64,000 bases of DNA from VAYN01 sp963702075. Its GTDB lineage: Bacteria > Actinomycetota > Thermoleophilia > Solirubrobacterales > 70-9. The first letter of the stretch is position 1; the number at the start of each line of letters is the position of its first letter. The stretch covers positions 1,240,001 through 1,304,000 of the forward strand of contig OY969703.1 of NCBI GenBank assembly GCA_963702075.1, in the 5' to 3' direction. Positions 9,100 to 18,732 of the stretch are shown one piece after another. The position numbers and the translations under genes were made by a program. The notes under the pieces are model-generated. The model was not told where the DNA came from and ran no database searches. It worked only from the letters and a program-made list of their open reading frames with translations.

Positions 9100-10503
9100 A
9101 TGAAGAGCCATCAGAGAGCCGGGAAAGACCCGGCGGTTGCGGCAGCGCTCGCCAAGCTGGCGCCCGAGGATCGGGTGGTGGTCGAGGGCGCGCTCGAACG
9201 GGCCGAGAAAACCGAGTCCGAACTGCGTTTTCTCGCCGACCACGACTCCCTCACCGGGCTGCTCAACCGGCGCCGCTTCCGTGCCGAGCTCGACCAATAC
9301 GTCTCTTTCACCGCCCGCTACGGCGGCCGCGGCGCGGTGATGGTGATCGACATCGACGGCCTCAAGGAGGTCAACGACAAGCGCGGCCACCAGGAGGGCG
9401 ACCGGCTGATCCGGGGCGTCGCCGACGTGCTCCGCGAACGGGTGCGCGCCACCGACCTCGTCGCCCGCCTCTCCGGCGACGAGTTTGCGGTGCTGATGCC
9501 GCAGACCGACACCGCCGGAGCGCTGCAGCTCGGCGAGGACCTGCGCGCGCAGGTGGCCGAGGGGTTCGCGCAGAGCTCGGAGACCGCGCCGGCCTCGATC
9601 AGCGTCGGGATCACGATGTTCGGCGGCCAGGGTGCGACCGGCTCCGAAGCGGTCCTGCTCGCTGCCGACCAGGCGATGTACCAGGCGAAGGAGGAGGGGC
9701 GCAACCGGATCATGCTCTTCCACGCGCCCGGCGAGGCGGCCGACTCGACACAGCGGGCGCAGACGACCAGCGCCAGGATCCGCGACGCCCTCACCCAGAA
9801 CCGCCTCCGGCTGGCAACGCAGCCGATCCGCAGCCTCGCCGACGGGGGAATCGAGCGCTACGAGCTGTTCCTGCGGATGACCGGGGAGAGCGGCGAGCTG
9901 TTGCCGGCCGCCTCCTTCATCGAGGTCGCCGAGCGCTCCGGGATGGTCCAGGAGCTCGACCGCTGGGTGGTGGCGCGGGCGCTGGAGATGATGGCCGAGC
10001 GCGAGCGGTCTGGTAACCCCGTCTCCCTGCACATGAATCTCTCCGGCGCCTCCTTCACCGACCTCTCGGTGCTCGAATTCATCGAACGCCGGCTCGACGA
10101 AGGCGAGGCCGATCCCGCCCGCTGCACCTTCGAGATCACCCAGACGGCGCGGGTCGAGGACTACGAGACCGCCGGGGCCTTCGCCGACCGGCTCACCGAG
10201 TTCGGCTGCGAAGTCGCGATCGACGACTACGGCGCCGGTTTCAGCCCCTTCGCCTACCTGAAGAAGGTGCCCTTCGACGTGATCAAGATCGACGGCACCT
10301 TCATCCGCGACATGTCCCGCAACGACGCCGACCAGCTGGTCGTCAAAGCGATCGTCGAGATCGCCCGTGGCCTCGGGAAGCGAACCATTGCCGAGTTCGT
10401 CGAGGACGAGGACACGACGAAGATGTTGCGCGAGTATGGGGTCGACATGGCCCAGGGCTTCCACCTGGGCAGGCCGGTGGACGCCGCCGAGGCTTTCGCC
10501 TAA
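9100..10503 (+). CDS. GGDEF-EAL cyclic di-GMP turnover protein
   Basis: A 467-residue cytoplasmic protein with no membrane segment and no sensor domain beyond a ~40-residue helical N terminus. The GGDEF domain (~40-205) has SGDEF at 125-129, with the RxxD inhibitory site (R116-D119) five residues before it. The EAL domain (~225-467) has ELF at 255-257 in place of EAL but keeps NLSG, the Glu in CTFEITQT, DDYGAG and the Lys in VIKIDGTF. Both synthesis and hydrolysis of c-di-GMP are thus possible, although the changed first motifs may bias or silence one activity. ATG at 9100 follows a TTG in frame. It is monocistronic and lies close to a secreted jelly-roll gene. Confidence 0.93.
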   Translation: MKSHQRAGKDPAVAAALAKLAPEDRVVVEGALERAEKTESELRFLADHDSLTGLLNRRRFRAELDQYVSFTARYGGRGAVMVIDIDGLKEVNDKRGHQEGDRLIRGVADVLRERVRATDLVARLSGDEFAVLMPQTDTAGALQLGEDLRAQVAEGFAQSSETAPASISVGITMFGGQGATGSEAVLLAADQAMYQAKEEGRNRIMLFHAPGEAADSTQRAQTTSARIRDALTQNRLRLATQPIRSLADGGIERYELFLRMTGESGELLPAASFIEVAERSGMVQELDRWVVARALEMMAERERSGNPVSLHMNLSGASFTDLSVLEFIERRLDEGEADPARCTFEITQTARVEDYETAGAFADRLTEFGCEVAIDDYGAGFSPFAYLKKVPFDVIKIDGTFIRDMSRNDADQLVVKAIVEIARGLGKRTIAEFVEDEDTTKMLREYGVDMAQGFHLGRPVDAAEAFA

Positions 10504-10575
10504 AGACTCGTCCAAACGTCCAGCTAGCATCCGTTCGGGTTGGAGTCAGGGCAGGGGCGCCCCGATAGCCCTCTC

Positions 10576-11508
10576 ATGCCAAAACTCCGCCAGTTCCTCA
10601 ATCTTGCGCTCTTCGCCTTCGCCGTCTGCTGCCTTTTCGCCGGCAGCGCTGGGGCGATGATCAAGGTCGGGCAGCACCGCGCCGTCCTCAAGGCTGCGAA
10701 GAGGGTCCGGACGGGGCACGGCACCGTTGCGGCCACGGCGGCGAAGAAGCCGCCCAAGCAGAAGCCGCCGGCCACGGGCCAAGAACCGGCCCCGGCGCCG
10801 ACCCCCGGCAGCGCCCTGTTCCGCGAAGAATTCGACTATCCGGACGGGTTGATCACCAACGAGTACTCGACCTGGAATGCCACCAGCGCCGCCGCCAGCG
10901 TCTCCTCGATCTGGGAAATGACCTCCGGCTCCCTCTTCGCCCAGAGCGGCAGCGGCTGGACCGGCAAGCCTGACGGCTGCTCGACTTCGAGCGCGAGCTC
11001 GGACCCCTGCACGGCCTCCGACGTCTTCCGGCTCAACACCAAGCGGCACGACTTCGGCAACGTCACCGTCTCACTCGACCTCCGCGACAACTCCTTGACC
11101 TCTTCCTCGCGAACCCCGGCGGAGGCCTGGGACGGGGTCCACGTCTGGCTCCACTACCAGAGCGAGTACAAGCTCTATTACGCCTCGTTCAACCGGCGCG
11201 ACGATCACATCGTGATCAAGAAGAAGTGCGAAGGCGGCTCTGAAAACGGCGGCACCTATTACGAGCTCGGCGCGGGAGAGGCCAGCGGTTACCCGATCCC
11301 GTTTGGGACCTGGCAGCACCTCGCGGCTTCGATCCAGGACAACGCCGACGGCTCGGTGACGATCACGATGTGGCGCGGCGGCGCCAAGATCCTCTCCGCC
11401 ACCGATACCGGGACGGGCTGCGCGCCGATCACCGCCGCCGGCTCGGTCGGCGTTCGCGGCGACAACGCCGACTTCAACATCGACAACTTCATCGTCACCG
11501 CCAACTGA
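10576..11508 (+). CDS. Secreted protein with jelly-roll-like C-terminal domain
   Basis: A 310-residue exported protein: a signal peptide (~1-28, LALFAFAVCCLFAGSAGA), a Lys/Pro/Ala-rich linker (~45-80), then one ~225-residue beta-rich domain starting LFREEFDYPDGLITNEYSTWN and ending FNIDNFIVTAN. The layout (Asp/Phe-rich opening, WDGVHVWLHYQ, IVIKKK, closing IDNF motif) resembles concanavalin-like or DUF1080-type carbohydrate-associated jelly-rolls, but I cannot name the family. The convergent neighbour at 11518-12321 is a clear paralogue (shared FDYPDGLI/FDGSDRLL opening, WDGLHLMV, VIKKK). Start at 10576 chosen because the signal peptide begins there; an upstream TTG in frame is less likely. 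Confidence 0.78.
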   Translation: MPKLRQFLNLALFAFAVCCLFAGSAGAMIKVGQHRAVLKAAKRVRTGHGTVAATAAKKPPKQKPPATGQEPAPAPTPGSALFREEFDYPDGLITNEYSTWNATSAAASVSSIWEMTSGSLFAQSGSGWTGKPDGCSTSSASSDPCTASDVFRLNTKRHDFGNVTVSLDLRDNSLTSSSRTPAEAWDGVHVWLHYQSEYKLYYASFNRRDDHIVIKKKCEGGSENGGTYYELGAGEASGYPIPFGTWQHLAASIQDNADGSVTITMWRGGAKILSATDTGTGCAPITAAGSVGVRGDNADFNIDNFIVTAN

Positions 11509-11517
11509 GCTTCCGGG

Positions 11518-12321
11518 CTAGAGCGCCTCGATCCGGAGGTCCTTGATCGCGAAGTTGGTTTTGTCGGCCCGGATCCCGATCCTCCCTTCGGTGAAGGGGG
11601 GGGAGCCGGAGAGCGAGGCCTGGTCGGTGGCGGTGGTCAGCAGCGTGCCGTCCTCGTAGAGGTCGATGGTGACGGCGCGGCTGCCGGCGCTGCGGACGTC
11701 GATCCGCACTTCGGACCAGCGACCGGGGTGGATGTGGCAGGGGACGTAGCGGGAGAGGGCGGTGTAGCTGCCGCCGGCCACGGTGCCGCCCGGGGTCTTC
11801 TTCTTGATCACCGACTGGCCGTTGCGGCGGTAGAGGCTGACGTAGTAGGCGGCCTCGGGGCTGTCGGCGTCGACCATCAGGTGGAGGCCGTCCCACGGGG
11901 CCGGCCGCAGGCCGGGAACCTCGCGCGGGGGCTCGACCCGGACGTCGAAGGTGATCTCGTAGCTGGGCTGGAAGCGCTGCTTGGTGTAAGCCCTGAAGAC
12001 GGCGGAGTTGGTGCCCGTGGTCGAGTGCGGGTTCGCCGCCCGGTCGTCGAGGGAGCCGTTGGTGGCGGCTCCGGCGCGGACGAAGAGCGAGCCCGAGGTG
12101 ACGAACCACTGCGGCGAGGCGACGGCCTCGGGAGAGTCAGGATGGCGGAAGGCGAATTCGTTGCTCAGCAGCCGGTCGGAGCCGTCGAATTCGGCTTCGA
12201 AGAGCAGGTTGTCGGACCCTCCGAGAGGGCTGAGCGCAAGCGCGGTGGCCGCGGCGGCGGCGACCAGCAGCACGGCCGCGACGGCCGCCGCCACCGGTCG
12301 CCGGAGAAACCGCTTAGCCAA
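11518..12321 (-). CDS. Secreted jelly-roll-like protein, last gene of the first glycan operon
   Basis: A 267-residue exported protein: basic N terminus (AKRFLRRP), signal helix rich in Ala/Val (~9-30), then a beta-rich domain from LLFEAEFDGSDRLLSNEF to FAIKDLRIEAL. It is paralogous to the convergent gene at 10576-11508. The reading frame begins at a TTG that overlaps the end of the upstream deacetylase gene by 8 bp, suggesting translational coupling; a GTG at 12294 is an alternative but would remove the basic n-region. A likely role is binding or processing of surface carbohydrate, inferred from operon context only. Confidence 0.75.
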   Translation of the reverse strand: MAKRFLRRPVAAAVAAVLLVAAAAATALALSPLGGSDNLLFEAEFDGSDRLLSNEFAFRHPDSPEAVASPQWFVTSGSLFVRAGAATNGSLDDRAANPHSTTGTNSAVFRAYTKQRFQPSYEITFDVRVEPPREVPGLRPAPWDGLHLMVDADSPEAAYYVSLYRRNGQSVIKKKTPGGTVAGGSYTALSRYVPCHIHPGRWSEVRIDVRSAGSRAVTIDLYEDGTLLTTATDQASLSGSPPFTEGRIGIRADKTNFAIKDLRIEAL

Positions 12322-15300
12322 CGGTCACCGTTATCGGGGCCGAGGTGGTCTGGTTCCCCGCCTGGTCGGTGGCGACGACGGTCAGGGTGTGGGCCCCTTT
12401 GGTCGTCGCCGTGGTTTCCCAGTTCCACCGGTAGGTGGAGCCGCCGGCCACGGTCGGTGAGGTTTTCGACCCCAGCGAGACGCCGTCGAGGAAGAAGCGG
12501 ACCGAGACGATCGAGACGTTGTCGGTGGCTTCGGCCAGGATCGGCGTCGTCCCCGTCACCGTCGCCCCGGCGGCGGGCGAGGTGATTTTGGTCGCCGGCG
12601 CCTGGGTGTCCACCTGGATCAACTGCGCGTGCACGGTCTCCCAGTTGCCGGAGGCGTCGACCGAGCGGTACTTCACTTCGGTCGTGGCGCCGACGCTGAA
12701 GGCGCCGGAGTAGAGGGTGCCGTTGGCCGCAGACGGTTCGCTGCCGTCGGTCGTGTAGTAGGTCCCGGCAAGCGCCGCGTCGTCGGTTGCTTTGAGCGTG
12801 ACGCTGACCGCGGCTTTGAACCAGCCGCCGCAGGTGCTCGACCCGTTGCAGAGGATCGAGGTGCTCGGCGCCGTCGTGTCGGCGACGACGTTGACGGTGA
12901 CCGTGGCGGAGCTGGTCTGGTTGCCCGCCAGGTCCGTCGCCACCGCGGTCAGGGTGTGGGCGCCTTCGCTGACGCCCGTGGTTTCCCAGTTCCACTTGTA
13001 GGTGGAACCGCCGGCGACGGTCGGCGCGGTCTTCGACCCGAGCGAGACGCCGTCGAGGAAGAAGCGGACCGAGGCGACGCCGACCGCGTCGGTTGCTTCG
13101 TCGAGGATCGCCACCGTGCTGGTGCGGATCACGGTCGCATTGTTGGCCGGTGCGGTCATGACGCTGGTCGGCGCCTGACCGTCGACCTGGATCAGCTGCG
13201 AGTGCACCGGCTCCAGGTTGCCTTCGCTGTCGACCGAGCGGTACTTCACTTCGGTCGTCGAGGTGAGGCTGAACGGAGCCGTGTACAGGGTGCCGTTTAC
13301 GCTCGACGGTTCGCTGCCGTCGGTCGTGTAATAGGTGCCCGCGACGGCGACGTTGTCGGTCGCTTTGAGGCTGACGCTGACCGGCGATTTCAGCCAGCCG
13401 CCGCAGGTGCTCGACCCGTTGCAGAGGATCGAGGTGCTCGGCGCCGTCGTGTCGCGGACGACGTTGACGGTTACCGGCGCCGTGGTGGTCTGGTTGCCGT
13501 CGCCGTCGGTCGCCACCGCGGTCAGCGTGTGGGTCCCCGTGCTGGCGGCCGTCGTGTCCCAGTTCCACTTGTAGGTGGAGCCGCCTTCGACCGTGGGCGT
13601 GGTCTTCGACCCCAGCGAGACGCCGTCGAGGAAGAACCGCACCGATTCGACCCCGACGTTGTCGGTGGCGTCGGCGGTGATCGGCGTCGTCCCTTCGACG
13701 GTGGCGCCGCCTTCCGGCGCCGTGATCGAGACCGACGGTGGCGTCTGGTCGGCTTCGCCGTTGTCGTGCAGGTTGAAATCGTCGGCGCTGAAGCTGCCGA
13801 CCGAGCGGAGGCTGATCCCGACCGAGATCGCCGTCGCCCAGCTCGGGACCTGCGGCGTCTTCCAACTGGTGGCCGTGTATTCGGTCGCGGACGCGAGCAG
13901 GGGACCCTGCGCCCAGAACGACCAGCCGCCCTGTCCGTTGCGCAGGTAGCCGACCCAGCGCATCGTGCCTTCGCCCTTGTAGTAGGCCGAGGCGTTGTAG
14001 GTGTGGGTCGGTGCCGCCGCCGGCGCGCACTGGCCGAGGTCCTGGGTCGTGATCAGCCGCTTGTCACCTGATTCGAAGTTGCTGATCGCGATTCGCTCGG
14101 CGAAGGAGCCCGAGTGCGCGTCAGTGGTGTGGGACGCTTCGAAGGTGGTGATGCCGCTCGACCCGATCGTCCAGCAGTCGGGGACGCCGTCACCGTTCGC
14201 GTCTGCCTCCAGCGACGGGTTTTCCGGCAGCGGTTCGCTCTTCGGCGGGGCCACCGGTCCCGCGACCAGTGGTTTGTCGGCGCCGCCGATCACTTCGTGG
14301 ACGGTCTTCACGCTCACCCCGTTCCCGGCTTCTTCGCCCAGCCAGTCGAGGAAGGCTTTGAAGGTTTCGGGGTCGATCGAAGCGGCGTCGCATTCGTCGC
14401 AGACGTGGTGGAAGACCAGCGGCACCCAGCCGCCCCCGTGTTCCTGTGCCTGGGTGACCAGCCCTTTGAGGTCCGCCAGGCTCGTGGTCGCTTTGATCGA
14501 GTCCGGGGTCTTGATCTTGTAGGGATCTTCCGGCGGGATCTCGTTTGAGTACGGGCACCCGGAGCAGGCTCCGGGTGAGACCAGATCGCTGACGATGCGA
14601 GCCGAGTTGAGGTTGCAGTTTTCGGCGATTTCCTCGAGTTCGGGATCGGTCCCGCCCTGCGGGTAAGCGAAGTCGGTGATCTGGAAGCCCCAGGCCTCGA
14701 GCTGGACGCGGCCGTTGCAGATCTGACGTTCGGCCTCTTCGCGGTTGACGTTGGTGAGGTTGAGGTGGTTGACCGTGTGGTCGCCGATCTCGTTGCCGGC
14801 GGACGCCAGTTCTTCGAGGTTGGGCAGGCTCATGTAGCCGGAGGCGCCGATCCGGCCCGAGATGACGAAGAACGTCGCCGCCATTTTGTGTTCGGCGAGT
14901 ATTTCCGCGGCCTGCATCTGGTCGGCGCGGCCGTCGTCGAAGGTGAGCGAGACGGTCGTCGCCGGTTCGGATTTGACTTCCAGGCTCGCCTGGTTGCTGA
15001 AGCTCCCGTAGGTCGCTTTGACGGTGTGGGCGCCGCGATGGGTTGCCGTGCAGACGGCGCCTACGCAGGAGCCATCGGGGGTGATCGCAAAGCTCGATTT
15101 CGAGGTGAGGCTGCCGGTGTCGTTGCCGGAGGCGTCGAAGCCCTCGACGCCGTAGGCCTGGCTGCCGCCGCTGCCGATCGCCGCCTGCTGCGGCGAGAGG
15201 ACGACTTTGGCGACGGGCCCGGGGGTCACGTTGAGCGTCGCTTTCGCGCTGACGCCGCCGTTGGTCCCGGTGACGGTGTGGGTCCCGGCTGCCTGGGCTT

Positions 15301-15892
15301 TGCAGGTGGCGCCGGTGCAGGAGCCGTTGGGGGCGATCGCGAAGACGGTGCCGGCAGTGACGTTGCCGCGCGAGTTGTTGAATTTGTCGAAGCCGGTGGC
15401 GGTGTAGGCCTGGCTGGCGCCGGAGACTTTGGTCGCCGTCGAGGGCGCAAGCGTCATGTGGTCGAGCGCGGCCGGAACGACGGTCTCCGTCTGGCTCTCG
15501 GAGATGTTGCCGTTCCACTGCCTTTTCTGCGCCGTGGAGGTCGCCGTCACGGTTAGCGTCGGTTTGCCCGCGGTGGTGTCGCGGTAGCGGAACGAGGCCT
15601 GTCGCTGGCCGCTTGGGATCGACGCGATCCCGATCGTCGCCGTGTCCGCCGAGTTGCGGAAGGCGCCGCTGCCCGAGGAGGTCTTCAGCTTCACTTCGGC
15701 CGGTCCGCTGTAGCCGCTCGGCAGGGAGACCGTGATCGTTTCCGAGGTGACGCCGGCCGTCGTCGTCCGCGGAGGCGTCGTGAAGGAGAGGTCGGGCTTG
15801 GAAGCCCCGAATGCGCTCAGCGCCGTTACGACGGCGGCGATCGTCGCCAGTAGGGCCACGAGGGCCATCGAACTCAACCTGTGCTTGTGCAT
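12314..15892 (-). CDS. Secreted polysaccharide deacetylase with Ig-like domains
   Basis: A 1192-residue exported protein. Signal peptide 1-30; two or three Ig-like or invasin-like modules (~35-310); a NodB-type polysaccharide deacetylase domain (~312-560) with TFDDG at 317-321, metal histidines in DHTVNH (372, 376) and FAYPQGG; a carbohydrate-binding-like module (~585-740) starting NPSLEADANGDGVPDCW; then three Ig-like repeats (each containing VRFFLDGVSLGSKT) alternating with two chitobiase-like beta modules (each with TSILCNGSSTCGGW and YYTTDGSEPS). The start ATG (15892) has AGGGAG six bases upstream; an open frame continues through glmS in another register but is not coding. It lies 11 bp after glmS, so it belongs to the same operon and probably N-deacetylates an extracellular amino-sugar polymer. 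Confidence 0.9.
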   Translation of the reverse strand: MHKHRLSSMALVALLATIAAVVTALSAFGASKPDLSFTTPPRTTTAGVTSETITVSLPSGYSGPAEVKLKTSSGSGAFRNSADTATIGIASIPSGQRQASFRYRDTTAGKPTLTVTATSTAQKRQWNGNISESQTETVVPAALDHMTLAPSTATKVSGASQAYTATGFDKFNNSRGNVTAGTVFAIAPNGSCTGATCKAQAAGTHTVTGTNGGVSAKATLNVTPGPVAKVVLSPQQAAIGSGGSQAYGVEGFDASGNDTGSLTSKSSFAITPDGSCVGAVCTATHRGAHTVKATYGSFSNQASLEVKSEPATTVSLTFDDGRADQMQAAEILAEHKMAATFFVISGRIGASGYMSLPNLEELASAGNEIGDHTVNHLNLTNVNREEAERQICNGRVQLEAWGFQITDFAYPQGGTDPELEEIAENCNLNSARIVSDLVSPGACSGCPYSNEIPPEDPYKIKTPDSIKATTSLADLKGLVTQAQEHGGGWVPLVFHHVCDECDAASIDPETFKAFLDWLGEEAGNGVSVKTVHEVIGGADKPLVAGPVAPPKSEPLPENPSLEADANGDGVPDCWTIGSSGITTFEASHTTDAHSGSFAERIAISNFESGDKRLITTQDLGQCAPAAAPTHTYNASAYYKGEGTMRWVGYLRNGQGGWSFWAQGPLLASATEYTATSWKTPQVPSWATAISVGISLRSVGSFSADDFNLHDNGEADQTPPSVSITAPEGGATVEGTTPITADATDNVGVESVRFFLDGVSLGSKTTPTVEGGSTYKWNWDTTAASTGTHTLTAVATDGDGNQTTTAPVTVNVVRDTTAPSTSILCNGSSTCGGWLKSPVSVSLKATDNVAVAGTYYTTDGSEPSSVNGTLYTAPFSLTSTTEVKYRSVDSEGNLEPVHSQLIQVDGQAPTSVMTAPANNATVIRTSTVAILDEATDAVGVASVRFFLDGVSLGSKTAPTVAGGSTYKWNWETTGVSEGAHTLTAVATDLAGNQTSSATVTVNVVADTTAPSTSILCNGSSTCGGWFKAAVSVTLKATDDAALAGTYYTTDGSEPSAANGTLYSGAFSVGATTEVKYRSVDASGNWETVHAQLIQVDTQAPATKITSPAAGATVTGTTPILAEATDNVSIVSVRFFLDGVSLGSKTSPTVAGGSTYRWNWETTATTKGAHTLTVVATDQAGNQTTSAPITVTVG

Positions 15893-15903
15893 CGAACTCC
15901 CTT

Positions 15904-17715
15904 TCACTCGACGGTTACCGTCTTTGCCAGATTTCTCGGGCGGTCCACGTTGAGACCGCGACGCTCCGCGATGCGAAGCGCAAGTAGCTGCAAGGCGGGC
16001 ACGCAGAGAAGCGGCCCGAGCTCGCAGGAAGCTTTGGGGACGAAGATCACCTCGTCGGCGTGGTGCTGCATCTCCTCGTCGCCGTCGGAGGCGACCGCGA
16101 TCACCGAGGCGCCGCGGGCCCTGACCTCGAGGATGTTGGAGACGAGCTTCTCGTAGGTCGGGCTCGCCGTCGCCACGCAGACGACCGGGGTGTCCTCCGA
16201 CAGCAGGGCGATCGGGCCGTGCTTCATCTCCCCGGCCGCGTAGGCGTCGGTGGGGACGTAGGAGATCTCCTTCAGCTTCAGCGCGCCCTCTAGCGCGATC
16301 GGCAGGCCGTAGCCGCGCCCCAGGTAGAGGAAGAACTGCTGCTCGGAGATCCGGTCGGCGATCTCGAAGACGGGGTGGTCGGCTTCGAGGAACTTTTCGA
16401 ACAGCAGCGGCAGACGGCGGAGCTCCTGCCCGTAGGCGCTTGCCCGCTCCTCGCTGAGGGTTCCTCGGCGGGCGGCGAAGTGCAGCGCCAGCGCCGCCAG
16501 GGCGACGACCTGGGCGGTGAAGGTCTTGGTCGCGGCGACGCCGATCTCGAAGCCGGCTTTGGTCAGCAGCGCCGCGTCGGACTGGCGCACGAGCTGGCTC
16601 TCGCCGACGTTGGAGACCGCCAGCGTCCGGGCGCCGAGGGCGGCCGCGTGCGCTTGAGCCTGCAGCGTGTCCGCGGTCTCGCCGGACTGGGAGACGAAGA
16701 TCGCCAGGGTGCCGGGGGCGAGGCGCTTGGTCCGGTAGCGCCATTCGCTGGCGATCTCGACCCGGCACGGGATCTGGGCCCACTCTTCGAGCAGGTAGGC
16801 GCCGTAGAGGGCCGCGTGGTAGGCGGTGCCGCAGGCGGCGAGGACGACCTGCTCGGCGTCGCACAGCTCCGGCGGCAGCCCGCAGTCCATCGGCTTGCCG
16901 TCGCTGTCGAGCATCCCTCCCAAAGTTCCGCGGATCGCCGCCGGCTGCTCGGCGATCTCCTTCGCCATGAAGCTGGGGTGAGCGCCGCGGTCGCTGACGA
17001 GGCAGGCACCGGGCTCCTCCCCGGGTCGGTCGATCAGCTCCCCGCCGGGACCGTGCAGCCGCACTATGCCGGCCCTGAGGTCGGCGATCTCGTCGTCCTC
17101 GACGTAGAGCAGCTCCTCCACGCGGGAGGAGAAGGCGGCGCTCATCGAGGCGAGGTAGCTGCCTTCCCTGCCGCGCCCGAGAACGAGCGGGCAGGCTCGC
17201 CGGGTCGCGACCAGGCGGCCGGGCTCCTCGCGGTGGTAGACGGCGAAGGCGAAGTGTCCGCGCAGCCGCGGCGCGATCGCCGCCACCGCCGCGACCAGGT
17301 CGCCCGCGTAGGCGTCCTCGACGAGGTGCGCGACGACCTCGGCGTCGGTTTCGGAGGCGAACCGGTGGCCGCCTGCCTCGAGCTCCGCCCGCAGCTCGGT
17401 GAAGTTCTCGACGATGCCGTTGAGGACGACGGCGAGCTCGCCCTCGCAGGAGGTGAGGGGGTGGGCGTTCTCGGCAGTGACCGCGCCGTGGGTGGCCCAG
17501 CGGGTGTGACCGAGACCGCCGCCGGCGTTGCGATCGCTTGTGACGACCTTCGAGAGGTGCGCCACCGGGCCGACCACCCGCTGCACCTCGAGGGCGCCGT
17601 CGAGGTCCAGCGCCAGTCCCGCCGAGTCGTAGCCCCGGTACTCGAGGACTTCGAGCCCCTCCAGCAGTCGCTCGGCGACAGCGCCGCCACCGACGTAGCC
17701 GATGATTCCGCACAT
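15904..17715 (-). CDS. glmS: Glutamine-fructose-6-phosphate aminotransferase (isomerizing)
   Basis: A 603-residue GlmS that makes glucosamine-6-phosphate from fructose-6-phosphate and glutamine, the first step to UDP-GlcNAc. The N-terminal class II glutaminase begins with the catalytic Cys in MCGIIGYVG and has GHTRWATHG and GIVENF. Two SIS domains follow with ACGTAYHA, SQSGETADT, TKTFTAQ and the C-terminal DRPRNLAKTVTVE. Length and motifs are standard. It starts 2 bp after the stop of the membrane-anchored deacetylase gene, so it is embedded in the exopolysaccharide operon. No glmS ribozyme is visible, and there is no space for one. Confidence 0.97.
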   Translation of the reverse strand: MCGIIGYVGGGAVAERLLEGLEVLEYRGYDSAGLALDLDGALEVQRVVGPVAHLSKVVTSDRNAGGGLGHTRWATHGAVTAENAHPLTSCEGELAVVLNGIVENFTELRAELEAGGHRFASETDAEVVAHLVEDAYAGDLVAAVAAIAPRLRGHFAFAVYHREEPGRLVATRRACPLVLGRGREGSYLASMSAAFSSRVEELLYVEDDEIADLRAGIVRLHGPGGELIDRPGEEPGACLVSDRGAHPSFMAKEIAEQPAAIRGTLGGMLDSDGKPMDCGLPPELCDAEQVVLAACGTAYHAALYGAYLLEEWAQIPCRVEIASEWRYRTKRLAPGTLAIFVSQSGETADTLQAQAHAAALGARTLAVSNVGESQLVRQSDAALLTKAGFEIGVAATKTFTAQVVALAALALHFAARRGTLSEERASAYGQELRRLPLLFEKFLEADHPVFEIADRISEQQFFLYLGRGYGLPIALEGALKLKEISYVPTDAYAAGEMKHGPIALLSEDTPVVCVATASPTYEKLVSNILEVRARGASVIAVASDGDEEMQHHADEVIFVPKASCELGPLLCVPALQLLALRIAERRGLNVDRPRNLAKTVTVE

Positions 17716-17717
17716 GT

Positions 17718-18731
17718 CTACAGGCCTCCGTTCGGGTCGGGCTGGGAACGCGAGATGGTCGCCGTGGACTCGCGCAGGAGCGCGGCCGCAGTGGTGTTCT
17801 GGAAGACCTCGACGCGCGGCAGCGGCCCCCGCTGCTTCGCGGCGATCAGGGTCGCGCTCGTCGTGTTGTCGAGGAGGGCCGAGAAGCGGGTGCTGAGGAG
17901 GTGGAACAGCAGCGGTCCGATTACCGGGTCGTTGGTCGGCTCCGACACCGCCGAGAACGGGAAGGCGAAGAGCGAGGGCCGGGGGAGGCCGTGTGCGACG
18001 ACTTCTTCGATCGAGCGATCGAGGTCGGCGGACACACGGGCGCGGTATTCACCCAGCGTCTCCAGCCGGTCCTCGTTCGGCAGCCAGAGGCGGTTGGTGA
18101 GAAAGGGGCCGGTGTCGCCGCTGTTGTCGGCGGCGACGAGGCCGTGACCTTCGGCGGTGTGAGAGCCGAAGCTCCAGCGGCCGGTTTCCTGCATCGCTTC
18201 CACCTCGGGCCAATCCAGGTAGTAGGGCTGATGGTGGCCGACGTCGGCGGTGATCAGGAAGACGGTGGCCTCGAAGCCGACCCGGGCAAGCACGCGATCG
18301 GCGTAGATCCAGGTGCCCTTGGCGCCGTCGTCGAAGGTGATCAGCAGCGGCCGGCTCGGCATGCGGACTGGGGCGCCGGAGTTGAAGCGGGCGAACTCGT
18401 CGGCGCTGATCGTGTGGAAACCCGCCTGCTTCAGGGCCGCCATCTGGGCGGCGAAGGACCGCGGCGCCACCGTGTACTCGTTGTGCGGTTTGGTGGTGAG
18501 GTCGTGGTAGCAGAGGACCAGCACGCCGTTGCGATAGGCGGGGACCGGCGCCGCCGGCGAGCGCTTCGGCAATGACACCGCGACCTGCTGCGAGACGCCG
18601 TAGACAGGCGGCCGGGTCGCGTACCAGAAGGCGTAGGCCGGAACCGCCAGGCCGGCGAGGAGCAGCCCGAGGCCGACCACCTTCACGACCAGGTTCAGTG
18701 CCCGGCGCCGGGTTTTCGTCAGCGCGGCCAT
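17718..18731 (-). CDS. Membrane-anchored PgaB/IcaB-like polysaccharide deacetylase
   Basis: A 337-residue protein with one N-terminal transmembrane helix (~12-36) and an extracytoplasmic NodB-type deacetylase domain. It has CYHDLT (74-79), TFDDG (132-136), HTAEGH (191-196) and a third motif FAFPFS. The early CYHDL plus the phrase FAAQMAALKQAGF is typical of the PgaB/IcaB group that N-deacetylates poly-N-acetylglucosamine. It starts 1 bp after the stop of the 32-residue membrane peptide gene and ends 2 bp before glmS, so the genes are tightly co-translated. Substrate is inferred from family and from the adjacent GT2 synthase. Confidence 0.9.
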   Translation of the reverse strand: MAALTKTRRRALNLVVKVVGLGLLLAGLAVPAYAFWYATRPPVYGVSQQVAVSLPKRSPAAPVPAYRNGVLVLCYHDLTTKPHNEYTVAPRSFAAQMAALKQAGFHTISADEFARFNSGAPVRMPSRPLLITFDDGAKGTWIYADRVLARVGFEATVFLITADVGHHQPYYLDWPEVEAMQETGRWSFGSHTAEGHGLVAADNSGDTGPFLTNRLWLPNEDRLETLGEYRARVSADLDRSIEEVVAHGLPRPSLFAFPFSAVSEPTNDPVIGPLLFHLLSTRFSALLDNTTSATLIAAKQRGPLPRVEVFQNTTAAALLRESTATISRSQPDPNGGL

Positions 18732-18732
18732 C

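Noticed and set aside
15893..17713. Upstream extension of the secreted deacetylase frame through glmS
   Set aside because: The extension is Arg/Gly/Pro-rich shadow sequence of glmS in another register. The signal peptide and a ribosome site fix the start at 15892.
17700..17720. glmS ribozyme or GlcN6P-responsive leader
   Set aside because: Only 2 bp separate glmS from the upstream stop, and no ribozyme core is visible.
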